This document shows, piece after piece, positions 14,001-24,661 of a stretch of DNA of 58,246 bases. Every line of letters begins with the position of its first letter. Positions within the stretch are counted from its first letter, which is position 1. The translations under genes were made by a program, and so were the position numbers. The notes below the pieces were generated by a model, which ran no database searches, was not told where the DNA came from, and saw only the letters and a program-made list of their open reading frames with translations. The stretch is from Trichosphaerium sp. ATCC 40318 (Eukaryota; Discosea; Flabellinia; Trichosidae): contig JALMLS010000260.1 of assembly GCA_038496445.1 (NCBI GenBank), positions 1 to 58,246 of the forward strand, in the 5' to 3' direction.

Positions 14001-14802
14001 CTCTTATTAATTTCTTCTTTTCGATTAGATGTGCCTATATCAGATAAAGAAATGCGTATGAGGTCAGAAAATATTTGTTTAATTTCACATGATGGTTTAC
14101 ACATAAAGAATATCTACAAAAGTAGTTTCCCATCTGCTACTGGAAATATTTTCTTAACATCAGGAAAATGGTATTATGAGGTTGAAATAATAATACCTGA
14201 GGTTATGCAAATAGGTACTTGACAATTCTATTCTTTTACTTTAGAAACAATATGTCAAAACACGTGCATAGAATCTAAGCACTCAAAAAACACCCTTTTC
14301 TTGTTTTTTTTCCATACTGATGTTTATTTAAGGCTGGACAAGACGGACTTATGATACTTTTTATACTGCTACAAACATGGGTGTTGGTGATGATAAAGAC
14401 TCTTGGGGATGTGATCTGTGGAGACATGTGCTATTTAATGGAGACTGTAAACAGTTTGGAACTTCAGGTACTGTCTTTTTTAGAACATCTGTTTGTTCCT
14501 ATCTCTTATTCTTGTAGAGCCAAGATGGAAGTCCGGTGATATATTACAGTGTTCAATAGACTTAGACAACCGCATAATGAGCTTTGGTATAAACGGCAAA
14601 GACCTAGGTAAATCGTTGAAGTTTCAACCGTTTTTTTGTTAAATGCTTTAAAATAGGTGTTGCTGCCAGTGGCTTTGATGTTTTAACTGGCTTTACACCT
14701 GGTATGTCGTTGACTGAAGAATGTAAGATGAACTTTGGAAGTACTAAATTCAAGTATGGTCCTCCAACAGGCTACTCGGGATATAATTCACTTCCAAAAT
14801 AA
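11084..14802 (+). CDS. F-box protein with ARM-like middle and SPRY domain
   Basis: The ATG at 11084 begins MTDEVVYDLSDYPLELL; an intron (donor gtaagt) then leads to EHIFGALNGISLANVSSVCQ and WRDLSN, together a clear F-box that would dock to Skp1 in an SCF ubiquitin ligase. Near 11560-11880 comes DACCDGDAIFFENGNHTVDN, typical of the first coil of a parallel beta-helix. Helical, ARM/HEAT-like exons follow (12310-13960; for example DPSVIGSLCFTLSGVLGAN). The C-terminus (14030-14802) is a SPRY domain of the RNF123/RanBPM sort: GKWYYEVEI, MQIGW, MGVGDDKDSWGCD, FGINGKDLGVA, MNFGS. It ends in GYNSLPK and TAA at 14800-14802. Just after the F-box the frame shifts near 11271-11330: the codons through LRRFESQ are one frame off unless a 44-nt intron with a poor donor (gttcgt) is spliced. 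An F-box plus a SPRY domain resembles FBXO45, but the middle is far longer. Confidence 0.75.
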
Positions 14803-15247
14803 ACAACAAATACTACTCTATAATCTTACCTTAATTTCAAGTGATCATCAAGTATAGCCATGTAGGCTTCAAAACTTCAACGTATTTGTATCCTTTGAAG
14901 CATAGAAAGCCAGTATAGTGCTACTATCGCAGAAGAACAAAGTACAAGATACGATAATAATCTCATACTATTTATGGCGGATAGTATGTAGTTAACAATC
15001 ACATGCGCTTAAGTTGTTCAGTCACGTGACACTGCAGGACAACTTGTCTAAGTGATACACTTACTTTGTGGCTAATTCTCTAGCCCTTAACATCAATCTT
15101 TACATGAGTGGAGGAATCAAACAAGTACTATAACGGTTTTGAATGCATGGAAGGATATTGCTAGTTGGCTCAATTAAATGTTGAAACAAATGAAGCAGTA
15201 AAACGATTCATTGCTAATGTAGGTTTATTGTTATAATTTATAAAAGG
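14803..15247. other. Intergenic, convergent gene ends
   Basis: The 445 bp between the SPRY gene (+) and F-box copy D (-) hold only 3' flanks. CACGTG is present near 15023. Nothing else stands out. Confidence 0.4.
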
Positions 15248-16736
15248 CTACCTAACCCATAATTCATCACTCTCTGTAAATGCTATAATGCATTCGCTCT
15301 CTTCATCATAGCAAGTGACAACAAAAGCTGACTTTATGGCATTATTGTATCCTGCGTTAAAGGTTCCTGAAACAAATGTTAAACAATCAATATATCAAGT
15401 ATGTACTTGATGCCCATGAAAAAGTGTGACTTTGGGGAATCGCCGTATCATTCCATGCGCAAACATCAAAGTTGTCATCAATTGTTCTCAATTTTTTAAG
15501 CAATCTATAAGTATAAATCACGTGTGATTTCTACGAGTGATATTTTAAGAGAACGTACACTTTGCCTATGGGATGAGATTCCTTTGTTAAGCTTCGACAT
15601 GCTGATATTTTATAAACTTCTTTGTCAGCTTCACGGAAAGGAGCAATCCGAAGGTAATTTGGCGAATGTATTTCGTATGTAGTACGCACGGACTCTGCAT
15701 CTTGTACCAGATATGGTGGACTTTAATTCAAGGCGTTAGCGGTATCAGAAGCGTATTTTAAGGCGTACAGAGTGTGGTTGGCAAGGAAATGATAGACGAA
15801 TTGTCCAATAGTCATTGAAGCTGTTTCTTTAGCTTTCCAATTTTCTACAACACCAAGAGATATGACATCTTCCATACGCTCTTTGCCAGTTGCATGGCGT
15901 AACATTGCCATCAGAGCACATAGTCCATGGGACAGTGAAGTGTTTTCGTGCATCTCAAGATCAAAGGCTTGATATGAAAGAAGTGCGTTGGGACCATCTA
16001 GCAACAATAAAAGCAAGTGAGAAATTAATTTACATTCTTACGATCTGCGACTACAAGTAAGTAAGCAACTTACTCAAGCAATAATTAATCTTACTCTCAC
16101 AAGAGTTGATACCCTCAATGAAACCTCTACAACAGAAATAAGTTAGTAAACAATCAATCAATTAGATTCTGATTAGTCATCAAATTATGTTCTCAGGTTT
16201 TAAACGTTATCAAAGCATAGGTTAAAGGAGTGTGGTATCAGAGCTACGCACTCAAATCTATCAGAAAATTGGTATTCAACTGATTTTGGAAAACGTTTAA
16301 ATTGTGTAATGAAAAGTTGATGCCAAAACTTGTCCCCAATGTCATCTGTTATTATTGACTCGTTTGTTTCTTTCATATTTTCTTTCCAAACAAATGTAGA
16401 AAAGAAAAACCTCTTCCACAACACATTAGCGCAACCAACCTTGAAGAAAACAAATGTCAAGCTAGATAAAATTCGAAGCGTTTGTTTTGTTATGGACATA
16501 CATCATACCAAGCCTTAGATACACTTTGAACACTACTAACATCGTCACATGATAAGAATGACAAAATATGGAGCAAACAGTCATAAGACAGCTCTTGTTT
16601 TGGTTTAACGCCATCATGTTTAAGTTTTTTTGCTTTAGTGCTCTGTTCTATCGCTTTTGACCCTGTTTGAGGTTGTCAATGAACTACAATACACCGCATA
16701 TTTACCTGCACTATCTAGAGACTGGTTTCTTGACAT
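15248..16736 (-). CDS. F-box family protein, copy D
   Basis: One of three paralogues in the window (with 23089 and 44316). Exon 1 is MSRNQSLDSAG (ATG 16736; an in-frame ATG also exists at 16751). Exon 2 carries the F-box: DCLLHILSFLSC, then SVSKAWYDV, continued after an intron by GCANVLWKRFFFSTFVW. Then come a basic exon with FWHQLFITQFKRFPKSVE, a short exon GFIEGINSCE, a 9-nt microexon at 16042-16050, and a long exon with SYQAFDLEMHENTSLSHG and TIGQFVYHFLANHTL. The tail includes PFREADKEVYK, FNAGYNNAIKSAFVVTCYD and FTESDELWVR, ending at TAG 15248. An in-frame TAA after ANHTLYALKYASDTANALN is removed by a 48-nt intron (gtacgc to aaag). It is the most diverged copy and has a 15-20 residue insertion before PFREA. 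The C-terminal domain is not one I recognise; it presumably binds the substrate. Confidence 0.7.
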
Positions 16737-17224
16737 GATTTTGTATAGCATGCCTGTCGCTTGGCAGTTGCTGGAATCAAAAAGTGAGTATACCAACGAC
16801 AATGCTTGTACTTAATCACGCACTTAATGTTCGGAGGAACTTATATTTAGCCGAGTACCTGGAAAAGCGGCTGTTGATAAACATCTTTGTAACAGTGTCA
16901 CATAGTTATTTGTACTTGTAACATAAACAAGATGTATTGTGCACTACATTAGGTAAACAAAAAAGCGCAAGCGTCATGTATATAAAGGATTTCTATGATT
17001 TGTACAACACTAAAGAAGTAAAGCAAATGTGTCACGTACTTTAATGAACAGGTGCTATTCATCGAAAAGAAAGTGTTGTATTTGAACACCATTGTTCCAA
17101 CTTCACACACTTGTATTACACTCCCAATCGTACATATAAAACTTATGTACCACTCCTATAATATCCCCTATTCTACAACTATAAACTTTTGGACAAGGCA
17201 AAAACTCAGAGTGGCCATTCCAAT
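16737..17224. other. Intergenic upstream of F-box copy D
   Basis: No supported gene. Homology to the 5' flanks of copies A and B ends close to the start codon. Confidence 0.35.
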
Positions 17225-17650
17225 GTAACAGGATCGAAATGCCTGAGCTTTATGCTTCATCCGTAGCACCTTCAATACCACTAATCCCAATGGTATGAAT
17301 ACCTGAAAGCCCGTTGATACCTTCACCTGTAATACCATTACCCTGAGCGATAACTATGAACATCAGAAAGCGATTTAATAGCTTCATCAGTAAAACCCAC
17401 AGCCACTAAGATGAATGGTATGGACACCAAAAAGTGCTTTGATACCTTACATGTAATACCATTGCAGCGATATGTATACTATGAAGACCAAAAAGCGCTT
17501 TGAAGCCTCCAGCTTTTAAGCCATAGCAACCATAGAGACAGCTGATATTTAATACCTCCACCTGTAAGGGTTTCCACAAAACTCAAGATTGATGGTGTGA
17601 ACACCAGCAAATTCTTTGACAATACTAATAGTATAAAGACTGTCAGTAAT
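17225..17650 (-). pseudogene. Decayed leucine-rich-repeat gene
   Basis: Reading the minus strand gives a broken series of LRR units of the form GVHTIxLSGC-ITDEGIKALS. Recognisable pieces in order are EFAGVHTINLEFCGN, FKALFGLHSIHIAA, KALFGVHTIHLSGCGF, FTDEAIKSLSDVHS and GITGEGINGLSGIHTIGISG. Each sits in a different frame from the last, with stop codons and 1-2 nt shifts between, and no intron placement repairs them all. LRRs of this style often follow an F-box, so it may be the remains of another F-box adaptor. No intact copy is in the window. Confidence 0.7.
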
Positions 17651-18787
17651 TGAGATCTTGTTTGTCGGAGAGCACTAGGGTGTTCAACTGCAACGAATGG
17701 TAGAATCCAGATGCCCGTTGCAAAAATTATGAAACTCAGTATATCTCTTCTTTAATTCTTCTAAACAGCCACCTTTCAGTAAAGTTGAAATCTTGATTGT
17801 TGTTTATCTTTTCTATGTACAATCCGGGTAAATTCTTTGCTTACTGAAAAGCAAACAATTTTCTGAGGTACATTTCTAAGGGACGTGTTCTCCTTGGATA
17901 ATTGGGTCAACTCCAAAGTCACTCGTTGGTCAAAAAAAAGTGCACTTCGCAGATCGAACAATTACAAACCCATGCTTGTAGCTATATTCGAAACTGCTTA
18001 TTTTATAATTCAAGTTCTCTCTGTACTCTTTTCACTCGCTGTCATTGCTGCTCCTATACCAATTCTTGAAAACCTACCTCCGGAGTGGACACAAAGCCCA
18101 CCACAACGCCCTCTATCACCCAAAAACAGTTTCTTGATTACCTAAAAAGGCTTTGGCGGTTAAAACGCGTAAATACTCATCACAAGCCATCACACGTAAT
18201 CAATATATCCAGCTTTATCGATACATATCGATTAGGGTTCAATAGTACCATCAGAATCCTAAATACAACACTTTTGTAAATAAAAACTCAACTCTTTGTA
18301 CAAATCAGTTTACGACTTCTCCGAAGTGCCAATACTTTATTTTATCGCTATTGTACGGTGTTGTACTTCCAATTCCCGTTTTAAGCAAGTAGCCAAACTC
18401 AAATTAGAGTCTACCATCTAACAGCTTTTTCTGTCTCCCTGCGCGTAGGTAAAATGATCCGCGTAGTTTTCGGCGTTCACAGAGTACATGCAGCGGATTA
18501 AGTCCAAAAAAACGAACAAGACATGTATGCCTACCACGAAAAATACGTACTCGCGTTGTAACGTGTGCAACACGAAAACAGCAAACTTCACAACGTATAA
18601 CGCAATAAACTATTTGTAAACGGACAATAAGACAATACTACCAATAAACACTACCAAAACAACCGCTTGAATACAGTTCGGTTTAAGTTTTTCGCTTTAT
18701 TTCAGCAAAAGTGCGTTTTTTCAGTACACTCTCCTTATTTTTACGTCAACAGCTCCTAAAAAGTTCATTTGAAATAAAGTACGCGTA
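17651..18787. other. Intergenic with one doubtful ORF
   Basis: A plus-strand frame at 17885-18145 contains a 25-residue hydrophobic stretch (near VLSVLFSLAVIAAPIPI) followed by a proline-rich tail. It could be the end of a membrane protein, but I see no matching upstream exon, so I do not call it. The 18300-18780 part is GT-rich flank of the next gene. Confidence 0.25.
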
Positions 18788-21067
18788 ATGGGAAAGGTGC
18801 AGTCTCGTAAACGTAAAAAGGAAAGGAACGCATACCATTATCGTCGTAGGGCAAATACAATAGCCGGAGGAGATGCGGGAGTACCTGCAGGCAGTTTATT
18901 TGAGACTAAAACAAATTACGACAAACTAGCCAAAGAAGCGTTTAACCGTGATGCCGGTATAAAACAGAAGGAACAAGAGATAGAAGCACGTGAGGAGCAA
19001 ATTCAGAGTAAAATTCGGACAGCAGGACGAGATGAAGCTTCGGATTTTAATTGCCCGACGCCTAAGGCTTGTGCGAGGATAGAGAGACGATATAAGAAAA
19101 ATGCTTCATTACGAGTAAACCCAAAACACTATGAAAAGCCTCCACCTAGTTTATGTGAGATTGGTGCGTCTTGTAATATGATTTTATTATGAAAAAGAGT
19201 ACAAACAAGCTCGTTTTTTTTGAAACAAAACCAAAAAAAAAAAAAACTTGGTGGAAAAAAAAAAAAACAAAACGAAAAATTAACGCACACCAATGAAAAA
19301 TACTGCATTAAAAATTAACCTCCGTATAATAGGAGATTTTAAGGAACCTTCTACTGCATTATTGAAGATGTATAAAGCTACTAAAATAACACAAAAAGAA
19401 CTGAAACATTGGGCAAATTACGGAGGATCTCAATTATTTTACAACGCAAATCAACTTGAGAATAGAATTTCTACTGTTATACAGTACTGCGAGCAAGATG
19501 AGGTACTACTTTCAGTACACTAATATTATGATATTATAATAATACTCTCCTGATCTCTTTTCCATAAAAAAATGTGTACAACGAGAGGAGTGATGTTTTA
19601 CTTTTTTTTTTTCGAGTTGGTTTTTTTTTTTAAGTGTCCTTTAGGAATCACGTGTATGTAAAACTTTGAGACATATTACTCATCTCCTAAAAACGCAACC
19701 TGACGATTTTGATCGCGCAAATATTTTCATACTCCTAGCAGCTCATGGTGGTACGTGAACGCAAAAATATCGCGCTATCAAAAAAAAAAATTTCTCCTCG
19801 CTATTTTTTTATGAAGTACATCACTTTTCATTGTCACGTGATTTTTAGTTAATTTTTTCGAAACAAAGAAAACAATTTCTGGTTTATTTTATGTTACATT
19901 ACTGACACCTTTTTTTAACTAAAGGTATGTGTAATGTACAAAAGGAAGTTGGCGTGAGGACTGCTTATAACATGATGACGAATAATCTAAAAACGGAACT
20001 TGAGAAGGAGTCAATAGCAAACATAATTGGTACGTTCTCAAAAAAGTGGTTGTGAAATGTCCAGTTCCTTTATAACGACACTGTGGCATGTAGTAGCTTC
20101 GCTTGTTGATCTTTCATTCTTTTGTCTGACAATTTGTGCGATAGGGAGATTACTGGCAGATCAAAGAATGAGTCTAGCGGAGAATGTTGGTATACAAAAG
20201 GGTTTAACTCGAAATACGCACTGGCTAATTCCATACCAAAACGCTCTCGCTCCTCAGATTGGTATAGATCTTGTACCTGATCCAAATGGTACGTTCAGCG
20301 CCAAATAGAATGTTTTGTATTTTCATCATTTATCAAACTTTTTTTTCTTCACTGGCGCCTGAGTTTTTTCTTTTTTTTGACACTATATTGATGTTTTATA
20401 ATCCTTACCCTTCATTAGCGGTACACCATGAATTTCAACAGACTGACCTTGACTTATTTCTTAAATTGTATACAGTTAATTTTATTGTCAATGCAGTGCG
20501 TGTTTTTTTCTTTTTTCGCTTTTTTTTATACTCCGTATCCCAGTTTTGGAAATGTAGGAGTTTTGGATGAGTGTAATTTTTTGTTAATCACGTGATACTC
20601 ACGTGATAAAAGGCAACGATTGGTATTAATGAAAAACCTCGTAAAGTACCTTATACTAAAGTAACAGACTGGTTAAAGGAGCATACTCCGAAAGGTAACA
20701 ATTGAAAAAATCCGAAAAAAAAAAAAATTAAAACGCTCGCATAGGTCTTGATGCATACGAGTTTCTCAGCAACGCATATGACATGGACGTCGGTACATTG
20801 AAGCCACAATACGTTAGATGGATGCTAGTAAAAATGGGTATCCTTACACGCATCAGTCGTTCAAAAACCAAAGCTGCCAAAGAAAATACCACAAAAAAGC
20901 GGAGAGCAAAAAAAGCGCCGGATACACCTACAAAACAGAAGAAAGTTGAGCCTGTGGTGAAAAAAGATACAACTAGTAGTAATTTACCCGTGAAGAGAAG
21001 AAGAAGACGTCATAGCGATCCAGGAAAATTAAATTTCAAAGACGTTGAAAGCTCTGAAAAAAAGTAG
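18788..21067 (+). CDS. Unrecognised Lys/Arg-rich multi-exon protein
   Basis: The ATG at 18788 follows MGKVQSRKRKKERNAYHYRR, a strongly basic start, then a charged coiled-coil-like stretch (KQKEQEIEAREEQIQSK). After a donor at gattg/gtgcg the frame can resume at GDFKEPSTALLKMYKATK near 19331. Further exons read TLRHITHLLKTQPDDFDRAN, MCNVQKEVGVRTAYNMM, SLVDLSFFCLTICAIGRLLA, HHEFQQTDLDLFLKLYTVNF, NEKPRKVPYTKVTDWLKEHT and DAYEFLSNAYDMDVGTLKPQ. The tail is again basic (KRRRRRHSDPGKLNF), ending at TAG 21065-21067. Basic ends suggest a nuclear or nucleic-acid-binding protein. I do not know the family. Introns here are longer and very T-rich, and it may be two genes (18788-19192 and 19293-21067) rather than one. 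Confidence 0.5.
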
Positions 21068-21157
21068 CAAAACCCAAAAACAAAAAAGGCTTTGTTACTC
21101 TTTTTGAAAAACCTTGTACACTAGTGTAAAATTGAAACCTAAACACCAACCTCCCTC

Positions 21158-21388
21158 TTGAACCTGTTGTTATATGATTTTGACGAAAGTGAAGTAGATG
21201 ACGGTAAGCAAACACGTGAAACATTTTTGGTTCTTGTTTGCTTTATTTTACGTGTTGCAGGAAGAAAGTTACCTTTTTTGAACAACAAGAATCCAAACTT
21301 GGCGATCGTACATCTGAATGATTCATTCGGCAAAACAACGCACCAACAACTCTTGTACATTTACCTTTCCAAAAGTCACAATAGATAG
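21158..21388 (+). CDS. Short open pieces, possible small gene or 3' exon
   Basis: Two pieces join across a gtaag...gcag intron (about 21204-21259) in the same frame: LLLYDFDESEVDD then GRKLPFLNNKNPNLAIVHLN, ending at TAG 21388. This may be the last exon pair of the preceding gene, but I could not connect them without a stop. No family recognised. Confidence 0.3.
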   Translation: MNLLLYDFDESEVDDGKQTRETFLVLVCFILRVAGRKLPFLNNKNPNLAIVHLNDSFGKTTHQQLLYIYLSKSHNR

Positions 21389-21440
21389 CCTACTTGTAGT
21401 AATACGCACTGAAATACTCATTCTCGCAATACAACCTTGT

Positions 21441-21752
21441 TTATTTAAATAAAACAAAAGAAAGTACAACCAGCACACCACCGAGTACTGCGTCGATCAT
21501 AAGTACAACAACAAGCCAAATAATAAGGCTTGATAGCGTAGTGTAACCATCCTTTAAAATACAACTCCAGAGGTATCCCATAAAGAAATTCAGCTCACAT
21601 CCACTTATTCTTATATTTCTCCCTGTGTTCTCATCAATACCTTGGTAAGTAGACGTCTGACTTGATATCACCTTGTACAGAAAAAACCCAATATGGATAA
21701 AACCTGCAAGAGCGAATACTGCTATGCCTGTAATTAAAAGATAGAGCTGCAT
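21441..21752 (-). CDS. Small integral membrane protein, unknown
   Basis: A single uninterrupted 103-codon frame starting MQLYLLITGIAVFALAGFIH. It has a hydrophobic helix at about residues 3-27, a polar central loop with a single Cys (ISGCELNF), a second weak hydrophobic stretch and a strong C-terminal helix pair (LIIWLVVVLMIDAVLGGVLV) ending in LFK. It would be a 2-3 helix membrane protein. No family recognised. It is one of the few intron-free frames in the window. Confidence 0.5.
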   Translation of the reverse strand: MQLYLLITGIAVFALAGFIHIGFFLYKVISSQTSTYQGIDENTGRNIRISGCELNFFMGYLWSCILKDGYTTLSSLIIWLVVVLMIDAVLGGVLVVLSFVLFK

Positions 21753-22430
21753 GGTGTAACGTGTTGATGAAACTTAAATGAAACGAACCGTTAAGCACAA
21801 AGCACAAGTATTAAGCCAAGTCGGGCTTGCTGACAAGCGCTGCTAAGATGAAATGCATCAATATCCTTCGATAAAGGCGTGGGTGGGTTTTTAAGATAAC
21901 TGATCCGTGTGTACTCCTAAACATTTAGTAATTCAATGAAATCGTACTGGGTTCTTGTATGTACACGAGAGTTTCAATTGCTCTGAAAGTATCCCCAAAT
22001 ATTGGGACCGTTACGAGGGCTGCTCATTGCAGATATAGAGAAGTTATACTAAGAGGTTGTCCCATGAAACGTGGTAGTGGTACCGCTTAGGTTATTAGAA
22101 CTAGCATCTAGCTCTCAATAAGCTGTTAAATTAACGTCAGGAGCTACCATTAGCGATATGGTTCCACGACAGACTTGGTGTAGAGAAGAAATACATAATA
22201 ATACAGTACTCAGCAATCATTGTTATGATTCTCACTATTGCAGGTGACCGTGTAAAGCTTCATACTCTAGGTAACAGTAAAGCCAGTGTTTGCTTTACAT
22301 TACATTACAGCTTTCGTAGATCAAGAAGCATAGACTACATCGAGTAGACAAAGTACATCCACTGTTGTATAAATATCATACTTAGGAGACTATGTATTGA
22401 AAAAGTAGTAATGCACCTCCTTTACGAGGT
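21753..22430. other. Intergenic, nothing recognised
   Basis: I looked for earlier parts of the TM9SF relic and found none. No frame longer than about 50 codons with plausible composition. Confidence 0.35.
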
Positions 22431-22436
22431 GCCAAT

Positions 22437-22826
22437 TGACTCACAGTAACTCGAGATTCACCGGCTATCCATCATCAACTCCTTTGTTTTGGTTGTACTA
22501 CTGACAAGTGTTCTCGCCATCACTACCTTACGCATCATAACAAATGACTACAGACGTTGTGGCTACAAGGACCCTGAGGAAGGTGGTACAACTTGACCAT
22601 TTCTGGTACATAATCTGTGCAACAAATGTCAACTGGTCTCTTTATCTATGCTTACGCTATTTTCTACTACATCTATAGATCCAACATGACGTATCTCGTT
22701 CAGGTATCATATTACTTTGGCTACATGGCTCTCATTTGCTATTTTTTGTTCCTCATATTGGATTTTGTCGGCTGGTACAGTTCGCTCATATTTGTCCGCA
22801 AACATTTTCAAGAGCGTCCGTTTTGA
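22437..22826 (+). pseudogene. TM9SF (EMP70/nonaspanin) relic with internal deletion
   Basis: Two separated parts of a transmembrane 9 superfamily protein lie almost adjacent. The first (about 22451-22597) reads LEIHRLSIINSFVLVVLLTS followed by RIITNDYRRCGYKDPEE, matching the conserved start of the membrane domain. It then hits a TGA. About 25 nt later, in another frame, comes the family's extreme C-terminus: YIYRSNMTYLVQVSYYFGYM, then a helix and SSLIFVRKHFQERPF with TGA at 22824-22826. The roughly 250 residues that normally lie between, with most of the nine helices, are missing, and a TAA sits just before LEIH. TM9SF proteins are Golgi/endosomal sorting factors; this copy cannot be functional. 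Confidence 0.7.
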
Positions 22827-23088
22827 TTGATTTCTTCCGTTGTTTGTTCTCATCTTTTTAATAAATTCATATACATTAGCGTATGAGTTCCATTGAAGAA
22901 TGTGAGAACTAGCAGAAGAAGTAGTGAATTTTTTTTGAGTTGAATGACTTTTAACTTTTTCAATACAGATTACATAGTAACTAACTGTTGGTGAGCGTTA
23001 ATTTATCGTATTAATTAATTCAGCTATTCCTTGAAAGAACGATTAAGTAAACCTTTCCTGGGTTCTATCTCAACAAACGTTGCTCTAA

Positions 23089-24584
23089 ATGATATCACCA
23101 CAAGAGTCGCTAGATAGTGCAGGTAAAGATCACGTGGAATGTAAATGTAGTTCATTGACAACCTCAAACAGGGTCAAAAGCGACAGAACAGAGCACTAAA
23201 GCAAAAAAACTTAAACATGATGGCGTTAAACCAAAACAAGAGCTGTCTTATGACTGTTTGCTCCATATTTTGTCATTCTTATCATGTGGTGATGTTAGTA
23301 GTGTTCAAAGTGTATCTAAGGCTTGGTATGATGTGCGTCAATAGCTGGAACGCTTCGAAGAAGTCCTGGTCTTGTATCAAGCTTAACTGTTGTTTTCTTC
23401 AAGGTTGGTTGCGCTAATGTGTTGTGGAAGAGGTTTTTCTTTTCAACATTTGTTTGGAAGAAAAATAAGAAGCAAACTCGCAAGTCATTAAAAAAACTTG
23501 TAAAGAATGATGGGTTTTGGCATCAACTTTTCATTACACAATTTAAACGTTTTCCAAAATCAGTTGAACCCCAATTTTCTGATAGATTTGAGTGCGTAGC
23601 TCTGATACCACACTCCTTTAACCTATGCTTTGATACCGTTTAAAATCCGAAAACACAAAGTTGAACAGAATCAAAACAAAAAGTTGATTGATTGTTCACT
23701 AACTTATTTCTGTTACAGAGGTTTCATTGATGGTATCAACTCTTTCTCACGTAAGATTACATTGTCTATTATATATTTAACTTACTCTTTTTACAGTTCC
23801 TGCTCGTAAGAAGAGTCAAGTCTACAACTTTCTTACTTTTTGTTGTTGATAGATGGTCCCAAAGCACTTCTTTCATATCAAGCCTTTGATCTTGAGATGC
23901 ACGAAAACACTTCACTTTCCCATGGAATATGTGCTCTAATGGCAATGATACGCCATGCAACTGGCAAAGAGCGTATGGAAGATGTCATATCTCTCGGTGT
24001 TGTAGAAAAGTGGTCAGGTAAAAAAACAGCTTCAATGACCATTGGACAATTCGTCTATCATTTCCTTGCCAACCATACTCTGTACGCCTTAAACTACGCT
24101 TCTGGATCAGCCTAATCAATTGAATCAAAGTCCTCCATACCTGATACATAAACGAGAGTTCCTGAAGATCGCTCCGTTCCGTGAAGATGACAAGGTTTCT
24201 AAAACACCAAAACGTAGATTTGTAAGAAAATCATCAATTCATCCAATTGGTGACGTGTACGTTCTGTTAGATCTTATCACTCATATTAATCACGTGATTT
24301 ATACTTTTAGGCTGATTGAAAAATTAAAAGAAATTGATGACACCTTCGATATTCGCACTTGGAATGATACGGCAAATCCACAACATGGCGATGGTTTTTC
24401 ATGGGCATCAGGTACACATTTTAACTCATTGTTCAATTGTTTAACATTTCTCTAAAACAACTCAGAAACCTTCAATGCGGGATACAATACTGATATAAGG
24501 TCAGCTTTTGTTGTCACTTGCTATGATAAAGAGAATAAGCGCATGATAGCATTTACAGAGAGTGACGTTTTGTGGGTATTCTAA
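23089..24584 (+). CDS. F-box family protein, copy A
   Basis: Exon 1 is MISPQESLDSAG, then a first intron containing CACGTG, then KLKHDGVKPKQELSYDCLLH and the rest of the F-box (SVSKAWYDV / GCANVLWKRFFFSTFVW). Downstream exons match copy B closely: FWHQLFITQFKRFPKSVE, GFIDGINSFS, a 9-nt microexon at 23797-23805, SYQAFDLEMHENTSLSHG, TIGQFVYHFLANHTL, then PPYLIHKREFLKIAPFREDD after a 49-nt intron, and FNAGYNTDIRSAFVVTCYDK, ending at TAA 24582-24584. Two donors are weaker than in copy B (gtgcgt instead of gtatgt or gtacga). It ends 77 bp from the end of the YwqK gene on the other strand. Predicted role: SCF substrate adaptor. Confidence 0.75.
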
Positions 24585-24661
24585 ATAACAATGAGAAATA
24601 AAGTAACATGATACTTGGCTGAGAAAACCTTGTACCAGCTCTAGACTTAGTGCGGTGTCTT

